In this document: piece after piece, positions 7,572 to 15,620 of the stretch
Position numbering within the stretch: the stretch's first letter is position 1
Layout of the letters: each line of letters starts with the position of its first letter
From: Bacillota bacterium
Lineage (GTDB): Bacteria > Bacillota > UBA4882 > UBA8346
Reading direction: 5' to 3'
NCBI GenBank assembly: GCA_023429995.1
Contig: JAEZCE010000074.1
Location: 1-35,407, forward strand
Length of the DNA: 35,407 bases
Notes under the pieces: generated by a model
The model's input: only the letters and a program-made list of their open reading frames with translations
The model's database searches: none
Told to the model about the DNA's origin: nothing
Translations under genes and position numbers: made by a program

Positions 7572-8702
7572 TTAAACTACAATCAGCTCATAATCCCGCC
7601 TGCCCAAACCGATTTTCTCCGCATGCTCCAGACAGGTGCGCCATTCGGACTCAGGCGTCGAGTTGGTGAAATGGTCATGATGGTCGACGAAGCCCGGCTT
7701 TGCCATGTTATCCGACAGTTGGCCGCCCGGAAGCGGCGTGGCTTTCAGACAGGCATCAACACAGGCTTGATCCAGCGCCAGCGGATCAAAGGATGCAAAC
7801 ATACCCAAATTTGGCAGAATCGGCGCGTCATTTTCTCCGTGACAGTCACAGTTGGGGGATACATCCACCACCAAGGAAATATGGAAGCAAGGACGCCCGT
7901 CTACCACCGCCTTGGTGTATTCCGCCATACAACAGTTCAGCAGCTCGTTGGCGGCATCGTTATCAAACCCGATGGCGTCGAAATTACACGCCCCCAGGCA
8001 GCGGCCGCAACCAACGCAATTTTGCTGATTAACCGTCATCTTTTTACTGGCGATGTCATACAATAAACCTTCGTTAGCGCATTCCCTCTCACATCTCCTG
8101 CAGCCCCGGCAGGAATCTTGGTCAATGTGAGCTTTGCCGCTGTTGTGCTGATCTTTTTTCCCGGCGCGTGAACCGCAGCCCATGCCGATGTTCTTAATCG
8201 TTCCGCCAAAACCGGTCATCTCATGCCCCTTGAAATGAGTGAGGCTGATGAACACGTCCGCATCCATGATGGCCCGGCCAATTCTGGCTTCCTTCACGTA
8301 TTCTCCTCCCACTACAGGTACAGCCATATCATCGGTACCCTTCAGCCCGTCTCCGATTAGAATCGGACAGCCTACCGTCAGCGGTGTAAAACCGTTTTCC
8401 CATGCGCATTCCAAATGTTCCAGCGCGTTTTTTCGACTACCGGGGTACATGGTGTTGCAGTCGGTCAAAAAAGCCTTACCACCCAGTGCCTTTACCACGT
8501 CAACCACGGCCCTGGCATAATTGGGCCGAAGGTAGCTAATGTTTCCCAACTCGCCAAAATGCATCTTGATGGCTACAAACTTGCCATCCATATCAATCTG
8601 CCCGATGCCGGCTTTTTTGATCAGTTTCTTAAGTTTGGCGGGCATTCCGTCTCCGAAAGCCACCGTCCGAAAATCCGTAAAATAAACCTTTGCTTTTGCC
8701 AT
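7572..8702 (-). CDS. DUF362 domain protein with two [4Fe-4S] ferredoxin motifs
   Basis: 376 residues. The N-terminal two thirds are DUF362 (VYFTDFRTVAFGDGMPAKL; FVAIKMHFGELGN; ISLTHFKGHEMTGFGGTIKN). A bacterial ferredoxin module follows with two C-x2-C-x2-C-x3-C motifs, CRGCRRCEREC and CVGCGRCLGAC, near residues 198-208 and 229-239. It is expected to be a soluble electron-transfer or Fe-S protein; the substrate of DUF362 proteins is not established. The start at 8702 is chosen because AGGAGTGA precedes it by suitable spacing, whereas the upstream in-frame ATG at 8768 has no such site and would add 22 atypical basic residues. It is monocistronic between a terminator and an unusual dyad-containing promoter. 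Confidence 0.9.
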   Translation of the reverse strand: MAKAKVYFTDFRTVAFGDGMPAKLKKLIKKAGIGQIDMDGKFVAIKMHFGELGNISYLRPNYARAVVDVVKALGGKAFLTDCNTMYPGSRKNALEHLECAWENGFTPLTVGCPILIGDGLKGTDDMAVPVVGGEYVKEARIGRAIMDADVFISLTHFKGHEMTGFGGTIKNIGMGCGSRAGKKDQHNSGKAHIDQDSCRGCRRCERECANEGLLYDIASKKMTVNQQNCVGCGRCLGACNFDAIGFDNDAANELLNCCMAEYTKAVVDGRPCFHISLVVDVSPNCDCHGENDAPILPNLGMFASFDPLALDQACVDACLKATPLPGGQLSDNMAKPGFVDHHDHFTNSTPESEWRTCLEHAEKIGLGRRDYELIVV

Positions 8703-8804
8703 TTTTCTCACTCCTGTTTTAAACCTGTGCTCTAGCAAGGAGCGGTGTGATTCCTTGCGCTTACCCAAAACCTGGATTTGCGGGATTCGCCTCTTCTTCG
8801 ATAA

Positions 8805-8835
8805 ATTATACCGGTTCGAGATAACTCGAAGTCAA
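8805..8835 (-). promoter_or_regulatory. MerR/SoxR-type promoter with 19-bp spacer and internal dyad
   Basis: On the minus strand, -35 TTGACT (8830-8835) and -10 TATAAT (8805-8810) are 19 bp apart. The spacer region holds the perfect dyad TTCGAG-TTAT-CTCGAA (8815-8830). A stretched spacer with a centred dyad is the known geometry of promoters activated by MerR-family regulators. It lies about 100 bp before the DUF362 start codon. No merR-like gene is in the window. Confidence 0.6.
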
Positions 8836-8951
8836 TACCCAATCGATATTTTCTATGGATTTTGTCGGTCTGTATGAATTCGCCGGCCGGGTTCCGATAG
8901 GGTGAGTCGGTTTTACGCAAGATGGAATATCAACAGTGGCCTTAGGAAAAA

Positions 8952-9875
8952 TCAAACATCTTCTATCGGCAATGGTTTCAAGATGGAAATGAGAATAGAA
9001 ATCCCCAGCGATACCACAATGATAGCCAGCGCCCACTGGATCGGAATTTTATAAAAACCCGAAACCAACATTTTGGTTCCTATAAACGCCAGCACAAAGG
9101 CTAGGCCATATTTGAGATAATGGAATTTATCCATAATATCGGCCAGCGCAAAGTATAGCGCCCGTAACCCCAGGATGGCGAAGACGTTGGAAGTATAGAC
9201 TATAAACGGCTCCTTGGTTACCCCGAATATCGCCGGGATGGAGTCGAGGGCAAAAACCAAATCCGTTGTCTCAACCACCAGCAATACGATAAAGAGCGGG
9301 GTAGCGTATAACCCGTCCTTTAACCGGACAAAGAACCGGTCCCCCTGGTTATCCGAGGTCACCGGCATGATTTTTTTAAAGAGCCGGACCAATGGATTGC
9401 TCTCCGGGTGAACATCGGTATCCTTCTCCGCAGCTATTTTGATCCCGGTAACAACGAGAAAACCTCCGAAAACATAGATTAACCAATGAAAGTGTTCCAA
9501 CAGCGCCGCGCCTGCGAAGATGAGTATACCCCTCAGGACTAACGCGCCGAAGATTCCGTAAAAAAGCACTTTATGCTGAAATTGAGGTTGGACTTTGAAG
9601 TATGAGAATATCAGGATAAAGATAAAAATATTATCCACACTTAATGACTTTTCAATTAAATAGCCGCTCAAAAATTCTAAAGCCACTTCCGAACCGCGCC
9701 AGAAGTATAATATCAGGTTAAACAGAAGCGCCAAGGAGATCCAAACCCCACTCCAAATCAACGCTTCCTTCATTTTGACAACATGTCGTTTCTGATGGAA
9801 CACCCCGAGATCCAGGGCCAACATTAATAATACAAATAAATTAAATCCTATCCATATCCACGGGTTAAGCTGCAA
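8952..9875 (-). CDS. TerC/Alx-family integral membrane protein (probable Mn2+ exporter)
   Basis: About 307 residues with eight to nine predicted membrane helices. Family hallmarks are SLSVDNIFIFILIFSYF and TTDLVFALDSIPAIFGVTKE, whose acidic residues lie in membrane helices and are thought to bind metal. TerC/Alx proteins are linked to manganese efflux, which agrees with the manganese riboswitch directly upstream. The start is uncertain: an ATG at 9917 lacks a ribosome binding site, whereas GAGGAGA stands about 8 nt before a TTG at 9875, giving LQLNPWIWIGFNLFV, the usual family N-terminus, so 9875 is preferred. A decayed copy of its last codons sits at 7181-7222. Confidence 0.9.
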   Translation of the reverse strand: MQLNPWIWIGFNLFVLLMLALDLGVFHQKRHVVKMKEALIWSGVWISLALLFNLILYFWRGSEVALEFLSGYLIEKSLSVDNIFIFILIFSYFKVQPQFQHKVLFYGIFGALVLRGILIFAGAALLEHFHWLIYVFGGFLVVTGIKIAAEKDTDVHPESNPLVRLFKKIMPVTSDNQGDRFFVRLKDGLYATPLFIVLLVVETTDLVFALDSIPAIFGVTKEPFIVYTSNVFAILGLRALYFALADIMDKFHYLKYGLAFVLAFIGTKMLVSGFYKIPIQWALAIIVVSLGISILISILKPLPIEDV

Positions 9876-9980
9876 TTGAAATCTCTCCTCATATTCATAA
9901 TCGATCATAACATTCATTCGTTAGGTTAGCGAATCCATCTTATAAATATTCTCGGATCATCAACTCCTTCAACGATTCAA

Positions 9981-10024
9981 TAAAAAAGACCTTTGACAAA
10001 TGTAAACCATTTGTCAAAGGTCTT
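9981..10024 (-). terminator. riboswitch-controlled intrinsic terminator
   Basis: A perfect 17-bp stem (arms 9986-10002 and 10008-10024, 5-nt loop) is followed on the minus strand by a T-run (9982-9987). It lies between the yybP-ykoY aptamer and terC. Its 5' arm contains CCTTTG (10015-10020), which is also the 3' strand of the aptamer's basal helix, so aptamer closure and terminator formation exclude each other. Confidence 0.85.
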
Positions 10025-10118
10025 GCTCCCAAGTGATCTTGTCCATGAAGCGGGTGGGTTAAACCACCGTACTGACGCCTCGTGGGACGGCATTGCCGTG
10101 AGCTACTCCCCTTTGCCT
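10015..10118 (-). ncRNA. yybP-ykoY manganese riboswitch aptamer
   Basis: Read on the minus strand, the leader begins GCAAAGGGGAGTAGCTCACG and later has GTCAGTACGGTGG, the two conserved loops of the yybP-ykoY class; this class binds Mn2+. The basal helix pairs CAAAGG (10110-10115) with CCTTTG (10015-10020); the latter is part of the terminator stem. Metal binding should therefore stabilise the aptamer, break the terminator and turn on terC. This is an ON switch by design, as known for terC/Alx-type leaders. Confidence 0.88.
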
Positions 10119-10146
10119 AATTACCAATTCCTTTGAATCCAGAATT

Positions 10147-10175
10147 ATAATATCTTGTAGGGGGTAAATTGTCAA
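10147..10175 (-). promoter_or_regulatory. sigma-A promoter of the riboswitch-terC transcript
   Basis: Minus strand: -35 TTGACA (10170-10175), 17-bp spacer, -10 TATTAT (10147-10152). Transcription should start near 10140, about 25 nt before the aptamer. Confidence 0.8.
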
Positions 10176-10198
10176 GATTAAAAAATGTAGAATTGAAA

Positions 10199-10236
10199 CA
10201 AAAAACGCGGAAATGATCGTATCTCCACGTTTTTTT
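10199..10236. terminator. bidirectional terminator between the M23 peptidase gene and the riboswitch promoter
   Basis: AACGCGGA (10204-10211) pairs with TCCACGTT (10224-10231) with one wobble, flanked by an A-run on the left and a T-run on the right, so both strands carry a U-tract. It would end the M23 transcript from the minus strand, about 75 bp after its stop codon. Confidence 0.7.
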
Positions 10237-10305
10237 GACAATCTTTATTTGATGAATCAGCTTGCTCCATAAAAAAACAATTGAAATAAATCTTGATTCT
10301 AAGGC

Positions 10306-11271
10306 TTAGCTTTTCAAAAACGGCATCGGATTAACCGGTTTTCTATCCAGATATACTTCATAATGAAGATGCGGCCCGGTCGTAATACCTGTCGAACCGG
10401 AAAAACTGATCAGCTGTCCCTTACTGACCTGCTGGCCTTCTCTTATCAGCAATCTCGAATTGTGGGCGTAAAGTGTTTGAAAGCCGTTGTTATGATTAAT
10501 AATTACCGCATAACCGTAACCGCCCCGCCAGCCGGCAAAAGATACAACTCCCGCTGCCGCAGCTATTACTTTAGTTCCTGTCGTTGCGCCCAAATCGATT
10601 CCCACATGTTGCCGGTCATATTTCAGGACAGGATGAAACCGTTTACCAAAACTTGATGTAACATAAGCGTCAACCGGCCAAATCGATGGCGTATGGTCTA
10701 GTTTCCATTTGTAAGACAGTAACTCATCGAGTAACACCTGTTGCTCCTTTGATTCCTCGGCGATAAACTTCTTTATTTGTCCCAAATGGTTGTCAAGTTC
10801 CACTAAAGATGTATTCCGGTAATTCTTTTTATCCATTTCCTTGATTTTATACAACACGGGTTTTTGAAAAGGAGATTTACGGCTGGTGTAAAGATTCGGC
10901 TTTTTTTCACTGGCGATTGCTTCCAAGGTTTTCGATAATAATTGTTGGTTATTTTTTAATCCGGTTACTTTGACGATCATTTGGTCGTTTTTTGATAAAA
11001 CCGAGTGTTGCTGCTGCTTTTCCTCTTGAAGTTGGGCAATAAGATTGGAATGATTGGAAATACCTCGTTTAAGATGATATATTTCCCCTAGTTGAGAAGA
11101 AAAACCCAGGATGATATACAAATTATAGATAATAATCCCACCGATCCCCAACATCACTGAAAACGGGACACAAAAATTCCTCGCCGTTTTCCCTGAATTC
11201 GGAATGATTAATAGCGTATATCTTCTATTAAATTGCCTTTTTAAAAAGAGAAAAATTTTTTTGATTTTCAA
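10306..11271 (-). CDS. membrane-anchored M23-family metallopeptidase
   Basis: Peptidoglycan endopeptidase, 321 residues. A basic N-terminus is followed by one membrane helix (about 36-57), a glutamine-rich coiled coil (about 70-95), a linker, and a C-terminal LytM/M23 domain (about 200-318). Zinc ligands are His222 and Asp226 (QHVGIDLG) and His303 (GPHLHYE), with catalytic His270 and His301, so the site is intact. Single-pass orientation places the peptidase outside the membrane; a role in wall remodelling or spore engulfment is possible but not shown. The start is TTG, with an in-frame stop just upstream and only a weak ribosome binding site (GGGTAAACA). It is preceded by its own promoter at 11333-11362. 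Confidence 0.9.
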   Translation of the reverse strand: MKIKKIFLFLKRQFNRRYTLLIIPNSGKTARNFCVPFSVMLGIGGIIIYNLYIILGFSSQLGEIYHLKRGISNHSNLIAQLQEEKQQQHSVLSKNDQMIVKVTGLKNNQQLLSKTLEAIASEKKPNLYTSRKSPFQKPVLYKIKEMDKKNYRNTSLVELDNHLGQIKKFIAEESKEQQVLLDELLSYKWKLDHTPSIWPVDAYVTSSFGKRFHPVLKYDRQHVGIDLGATTGTKVIAAAAGVVSFAGWRGGYGYAVIINHNNGFQTLYAHNSRLLIREGQQVSKGQLISFSGSTGITTGPHLHYEVYLDRKPVNPMPFLKS

Positions 11272-11332
11272 TGTTTACCCATAACCCCGGAAAATTTATT
11301 TTAACAATGGGTGGCCACTATTCTTTTCCATC

Positions 11333-11362
11333 ATTATACAACATTTATCGTGTTATTGACAA
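11333..11362 (-). promoter_or_regulatory. promoter of the M23 peptidase gene
   Basis: Minus strand: -35 TTGTCA (11357-11362), 18-bp spacer, -10 TATAAT (11333-11338), giving a leader of about 55 nt. The surrounding gap 11272-11590 holds no gene. Confidence 0.65.
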
Positions 11363-11471
11363 TTTTTAAATTTCGAGGATATCACTGATTGTTCATATTT
11401 TAAACTTTTGGTAATGTGCTTGACAATATCCGGATCCTCATCCATTGAGGCTCTTGGTTGTGGGCAGGACA

Positions 11472-11500
11472 GCCCCGGCTGCATAATCCGCAGCCGGGGC
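11472..11500. other. strong GC-rich hairpin downstream of the hydrolase gene
   Basis: GCCCCGGCTGC (11472-11482) and GCAGCCGGGGC (11490-11500) form a perfect 11-bp stem with a 7-nt loop, 91 bp past the hydrolase stop. No T-run follows on either strand, so it is a processing or stability hairpin, or a factor-dependent end. Confidence 0.55.
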
Positions 11501-11590
11501 CCATTGGGTCCGAAATCAACAGCCCATTGCTTACAAAACGGCCAAACAAAGCAATAGCTGATACCGCATTCTCCTTTTTGTCCCTTCGTT

Positions 11591-12802
11591 TTATTGACTT
11601 GTCGCCGAATTCAAAAGCATCTCATCGATCCAGGAGAGGATGCGCTCATTGGCAAGCAACTTGGCTCCACACTGGCCATGCTCCCCCGCGCCTTCCTCCG
11701 CAGTAAACAACATAAAGCTTTTCTCACAGTTCAGCGCGTCGTAAAGCGGCTTTGCCTGACCGGCCATCATCTTGTCTTCCTCGGCATCCACAATCAGCGT
11801 CGGGCACTGGATCTTTCCCGCAATCCCCGCCATGCTAAAGTCTTTGACCTTCACAAGAAATTGAGCGGGGGTGTCGACTCCAAAAACGAACATGCCGTGT
11901 TCACAGCCCCATTTAAGCGTGGGATTGTTTTTTGCCATTTTGTCAAAATTTTGATTGACTTTATCCGGGTCGGTACTGGCCATGTCAAACAACCGGCTAT
12001 CTGGCAATAGGTTTTTAAGGGCGTCTGCAAAGCTGTATACGCCGCCGTTTGCGACGCAGGCGGCCAGGCGGTGCTCATAGGCAGCCGCTCTAGGCGCCAG
12101 ATATCCGCCCAGGCTTACACCCATCAAAACGATTTTGCCGGGGTCGACGCCATCCAGGGAGAGGACAAAATCCACTACGGGGGTGACAACCGCCTCATAG
12201 TCATACCGGAAATACAGGTGCTGCCGGTGTAAAGCCTCTCCCTGCCCCGGCCCCTCAAATACCAGGCAGTTCATACCGTGTTCCAGGGCGGCCATAGCCA
12301 TTCCGTAAAGTTCTTCTTTGGTACCGTCAAAACCGGTCATTAAAATCAGCACCGGGCTCGGTTTCAATGGATTTTGGCATTTGTAATAATGTCCGGGCAG
12401 CGTTGTTCCTTCACAGGGAATTTTGACCGCTTCAATAACCGGGTCGTTCAGTTCCATCACTTTGGCAAAACAGGCGAAACTTGCTTCGGTCAGTTCGGTG
12501 ATCCTGGGATCGTTTTGGTTTCCATGCAAATAAAATTCCGCTGAACGGTAATAATTATAGGCCCGCAGATACGTTTTTTTGGCGCTAACCCGATGCCCTT
12601 TTTTAAAATAACCATCCGCAACCCCATGGAGCCTTTTTGCCGTCGCGGTCCACTCCTTGCACCAGCTGTCATCGTCGCCTTCCGTTATTTTCTCCGCCGT
12701 GGCGAGGACCTCCCCGATATCCGCCATGCCATATGCCGTTTCGCTGAGCAACCGTAAAGTCTCGAAAGCAAACGAATCGTCTTTGAATATTACATTCCTC
12801 AT
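11591..12802 (-). CDS. alpha/beta-hydrolase (S9-peptidase/FrsA-like)
   Basis: Soluble serine hydrolase, 403 residues. An N-terminal helical region (1-120) precedes the alpha/beta fold. The nucleophile elbow is G-V-S-L-G-G with Ser230; an acidic residue in CPTLIVDAEEDKMM and a His in the GEHGQCG segment complete a plausible triad. The oxyanion region is MTGFDGTKEE. Layout and length match the FrsA / 2,6-dihydroxypseudooxynicotine hydrolase-like group, which cleaves esters, C-C bonds or acyl peptides; the substrate is unknown. AAAGGAAG stands 7 nt before the ATG. It is divergent from a TetR gene with a palindrome in the shared 149-bp region, so it is probably the regulator's target. Confidence 0.87.
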   Translation of the reverse strand: MRNVIFKDDSFAFETLRLLSETAYGMADIGEVLATAEKITEGDDDSWCKEWTATAKRLHGVADGYFKKGHRVSAKKTYLRAYNYYRSAEFYLHGNQNDPRITELTEASFACFAKVMELNDPVIEAVKIPCEGTTLPGHYYKCQNPLKPSPVLILMTGFDGTKEELYGMAMAALEHGMNCLVFEGPGQGEALHRQHLYFRYDYEAVVTPVVDFVLSLDGVDPGKIVLMGVSLGGYLAPRAAAYEHRLAACVANGGVYSFADALKNLLPDSRLFDMASTDPDKVNQNFDKMAKNNPTLKWGCEHGMFVFGVDTPAQFLVKVKDFSMAGIAGKIQCPTLIVDAEEDKMMAGQAKPLYDALNCEKSFMLFTAEEGAGEHGQCGAKLLANERILSWIDEMLLNSATSQ

Positions 12803-12847
12803 CCATAATCTTCCTTTCGCTTTTTCTATGGAGTATTTAATAATCCA

Positions 12848-12864
12848 ACAACATGTTGTATAAT
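12848..12864. promoter_or_regulatory. palindromic operator overlapping the -10 of the TetR gene
   Basis: The 12-bp perfect palindrome ACAACATGTTGT (12848-12859) shares its last base with a plus-strand -10 TATAAT (12859-12864). The site lies between the divergent hydrolase and TetR genes, where a TetR repressor would normally bind to block both. The -35 is poor. Confidence 0.5.
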
Positions 12865-12951
12865 ATTATTGTAAATTTCATTCCGCCTGCCATCAACCGT
12901 CAATCACGGCGCGAATGTCGGATTTTCAAAAAGAGAAAGGAATTGCCGCAA

Positions 12952-13524
12952 ATGAAGCACAATCCGGAAGTTACCGCCCAAACGAGGAAAAATCTGATGG
13001 ACGCGTTTTGGGATCTATATAGCAAAGAAGGGATTGGGAACACATCGGTGCGGGAGATTACCCTTAAAGCCGGGTACAACCGAAGCACATTTTATGAATA
13101 TTTTACCGATGTCTACGATGTGTTGGAGCAAATCGAAGCCGCTATTTTACCGGATATCGAAAAACACCAACCCATCCTGCAAGACATCATGATGGGAAAA
13201 GGCGCGCATCTGCCGCTCAAACATCTTACCGAGGTGTACAGCAAAAACAAAAAGTACTTTGTGGTCCTCTTAGGGAAAAACGGCGATCCCGCTTTTAAAG
13301 AAAAGATTAAAAACGTATACAAAGACTTGATACGTCCGCACCTTCAATCATTGGCCAGCGATGAGTTTATATTGGAATGCACGTTGGAATATTCGATATC
13401 CGCTCTCCTTGGGGTGATGACCTATTGCTTTACCCGGGAAGAAAACCCGGATATCGAAAAGATGGTACAGTTTCTGGCAAGCCTTATGAATGACGGATTA
13501 ATGAAAAATTATAACACCGTCTGA
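12952..13524 (+). CDS. TetR/AcrR-family transcriptional regulator
   Basis: 190 residues from the ATG at 12952. The N-terminal helix-turn-helix is typical: TRKNLMDAFWDLYSKEGIGNTSVREITLKAGYNRSTFYEYF split over residues 9-48, with the T-x-x-x-I-x-x-x-A-G-x-x-x-x-x-F-Y-x-Y-F pattern. The rest is a helical ligand domain of the TetR_C_7-like kind with no recognisable ligand. An earlier in-frame ATG at 12853 overlaps the operator region and gives a non-family N-terminus; GAAAGG lies 11 nt before 12952, so the later start is chosen. Probably represses itself and the divergent alpha/beta-hydrolase gene. Confidence 0.9.
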   Translation: MKHNPEVTAQTRKNLMDAFWDLYSKEGIGNTSVREITLKAGYNRSTFYEYFTDVYDVLEQIEAAILPDIEKHQPILQDIMMGKGAHLPLKHLTEVYSKNKKYFVVLLGKNGDPAFKEKIKNVYKDLIRPHLQSLASDEFILECTLEYSISALLGVMTYCFTREENPDIEKMVQFLASLMNDGLMKNYNTV

Positions 13525-13640
13525 ACCAGGATTTCACCAATTAAACGGATGGGACGGATTTATTCACTGCTGTTAGGTACCTTCTATGTTACACTTGAGC
13601 TTATTGATTGTTTAAGGTTGATAAGAATCTTTAATCTGGG

Positions 13641-13684
13641 TAATCCGCGCCTTTGAAAAAGACGATCAATCCTGACTAATTGGT
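13641..13684 (+). repeat. dispersed repeat, degenerate copy of the hairpin element at 19109-19157
   Basis: This segment (TAATCCGCGCCTTTGAAAAA, then GACGATCAATCCTGACTAAT) matches the reverse complement of 19109-19155, where the hairpin is perfect. Here the right arm has decayed (GACGAT instead of GGCGCC). It lies in the 716-bp gap 13525-14240. Confidence 0.55.
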
Positions 13685-13834
13685 CCAATCTCCTATTTCT
13701 TCGTCCATCATCCTTAGGCCTTCATACCATTCAACCCAGATTAATCGTGTACCCCCAAATTAATCCGTCCAATCCCGACTAATCCTGGTTCAATCCCTTA
13801 TTTATCTCCCCAAACCAATAGGCCTTCATACAAA
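13667..13834 (+). repeat. two-copy direct repeat, about 103-bp period
   Basis: CAATCCTGACTAAT (13667) and CAATCCCGACTAAT (13770) each start a block of about 60 bp containing TCCAATC/TTCAATC and ending in ATAGGCCTTCATAC-like sequence (13715-13728 and 13818-13831). Spacing of the ends confirms the 103-bp period. No coding potential is apparent. Confidence 0.5.
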
Positions 13835-13865
13835 AAGGCCTCCCCGGAAAAGACCCATAAACTTC

Positions 13866-13909
13866 AAATGGCAGTGGAACGCGCATGCGCGACTCCACTG
13901 CCATTTTTC
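13866..13909 (+). terminator. intrinsic terminator with palindromic loop
   Basis: AAATGGCAGTGGA (13866-13878) pairs with TCCACTGCCATTT (13894-13906), then TT. The 15-nt loop itself contains the palindrome CGCGCATGCGCG (13880-13891), so the stem can extend. It is 342 bp past the TetR stop and probably ends that transcript. The remaining sequence up to 14143 shows nothing I can identify. Confidence 0.65.
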
Positions 13910-14143
13910 AAGAAAACCTGTTTTTTAGTATTAAATAATACAAGCCCGATATCCCCGACATCAAGTATATATAATATACCTTACAACCGGTAACTCGTCA
14001 AGAATTATTATGAAAAAATGTCAAAAACAGGATTATAGCTCCAGATTTAGGAATCAGGTCATGGGAGATTGATTTTAACGGTTTTGCTTTTCCTTCTTTC
14101 TACAGTAAAATGAGAACCTGCCCGTCATACGAAGGTGATATTC

Positions 14144-14173
14144 ATGGATAAACTGCTTATTAATCAAACGTGA
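14144..14173 (+). other. nine-codon reading frame with ribosome binding site upstream of tldD
   Basis: ATG with GAAGGTGAT at good spacing starts MDKLLINQT and stops at once. It may be a leader peptide or the relic of a gene start. Nothing else supports translation. Confidence 0.2.
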
Positions 14174-14240
14174 GCGCATTTAATCCTTTTGAGTTACTTA
14201 TAGAGTGTAATGCGATATACGCGTATAAGGGAGGATAACG

Positions 14241-15620
14241 ATGATCCCAAAAGACTTGAAACAATATGCGCAATTTTTCGGGGAATATACTGAATTAAGA
14301 GCGCAAGAGAACAAAAGTAATCGAATCGTGATTATCAATGGAGATATTGTAACCAATATTAAGTTGAAAAAAAGCGGTATTTCAGCCCGGGTCCATAAAA
14401 ACGGCTACTGGGGATTTGCTTCTAATCCCGCATTTGCGGAAAATGAAATTCATAAGGTAATTGAGCGGGCTACCGGAAATGCGCTTTTTTTGAGCCGTAA
14501 AGGAAAAACCAAAAATATTAGACTCCCGGTCAGGAATGGCAATCTTCGGAATGATTTTCCGACGCAAAATCCTTTGAAACCCCAAAGTGAAATCATTGAA
14601 TTCCTGATGAAATTGGACGGATATCTCAAAATCCATTGCAAAGACCTTTCTTCCAGAATCATAGCCTTACAAACTCTGGATATGGAAAAGTCGCTTTTGA
14701 CTTCGGACGGGTCCTCCGCTTATTCGCTAATCCCAAGATCGATCCTCTATGTTGGCATGACCATTACGAAAGATGGCGCACCCATTGAACTTTGGAATAA
14801 TTTTGGGGGTTTTGGCCAGTTTGAGGATGTTTTCAAATTACCTGATGATTTGTTTGCCGGAATCACCCGGCAATATACTCATCTTCTGGCGAAATCGAAT
14901 GGGATTTATGCCAAAGCCGGAATCCAAGAGGTAATTTTGGCTGCCGATATCACGGGTATTCTAGCCCATGAGGCCATCGGCCATACCACCGAAGCCGATC
15001 TGGTTCTCGGGGGTTCGGTGGCCGGAGGTCTGCTAAACAAATCCATTGCCAGTGAACTCATTACCTTGGTTGACTTTGCCAACACCGCTTTCGGAAGAGT
15101 TTGTCCCGTGCCGGTATTTATGGATGATGAAGGGACCGTGGCGGAGGATTGCGCCATTATCGAAGCGGGTGTCTTGAAACGGTTCATGCACAACAAGGAA
15201 TCGGCAGCAATCTTCGGCCATGAATTAACCGGAAACGCCAGAGCATCCGAGTTTAGCGATGAGCCGTTGATCCGGATGCGCAATACCGCGATTCTACCCG
15301 GTAAAAGCAAACTGGAAGAAATGATCGCCTCCATTGACGATGGCTATTATCTGATGAAGGCCAGTAATGGAGAAGCCGATTTTACCAGCGAGTTTATGTT
15401 CGGGATCACCCAAGGATATGAAATCAAACAGGGTAAAATCGGTAAAGCGATAAGAGACGTGACCATCAGCGGAGTCGCTACCCAGGTGCTGAAATCGGTA
15501 ACCATGGTTTCGGATGACATGATCTGGGATTGTTCGAGAACGTGCGGGAAAAAGCAGCTTATTCCTGTAGGGTTGGGTGGTCCGGCCATGAAATGCAAGG
15601 TGAATCTAGGAGGGAAATGA
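14241..15620 (+). CDS. tldD: TldD-family metallopeptidase
   Basis: 459 residues, usual length. The zinc motif H-E-x-x-x-H is intact at residues 243-248 (LAHEAIGHTTEAD) and the typical C-terminal glycine-rich region with a CSRTCGKKQ segment is present. TldD works with TldE/PmbA as a heterodimeric peptidase that degrades unfolded or leader-containing peptides and processes some modified peptides. GGGAGG lies 6 nt before the ATG. Its stop codon overlaps the start region of the following tldE-like gene (ATGATGA arrangement), so both are co-translated. Natural substrate in this organism is unknown; no precursor-peptide gene is visible nearby. Confidence 0.93.
   Translation: MIPKDLKQYAQFFGEYTELRAQENKSNRIVIINGDIVTNIKLKKSGISARVHKNGYWGFASNPAFAENEIHKVIERATGNALFLSRKGKTKNIRLPVRNGNLRNDFPTQNPLKPQSEIIEFLMKLDGYLKIHCKDLSSRIIALQTLDMEKSLLTSDGSSAYSLIPRSILYVGMTITKDGAPIELWNNFGGFGQFEDVFKLPDDLFAGITRQYTHLLAKSNGIYAKAGIQEVILAADITGILAHEAIGHTTEADLVLGGSVAGGLLNKSIASELITLVDFANTAFGRVCPVPVFMDDEGTVAEDCAIIEAGVLKRFMHNKESAAIFGHELTGNARASEFSDEPLIRMRNTAILPGKSKLEEMIASIDDGYYLMKASNGEADFTSEFMFGITQGYEIKQGKIGKAIRDVTISGVATQVLKSVTMVSDDMIWDCSRTCGKKQLIPVGLGGPAMKCKVNLGGK

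Noticed and set aside
7623..8520. Several plus-strand reading frames opposite the DUF362 gene
   Set aside because: Antisense shadows of a gene with clear ferredoxin motifs; no start signals.
8806..9036. Minus-strand frame upstream of the DUF362 gene
   Set aside because: Overlaps the terC end and the MerR-type promoter; no recognisable protein character.
11472..11500. Intrinsic terminator
   Set aside because: The stem is strong but no T-run follows on either strand, so it is listed only as a hairpin.
14382..15334. Minus-strand frames opposite tldD
   Set aside because: Antisense to a gene with an intact HExxxH motif.
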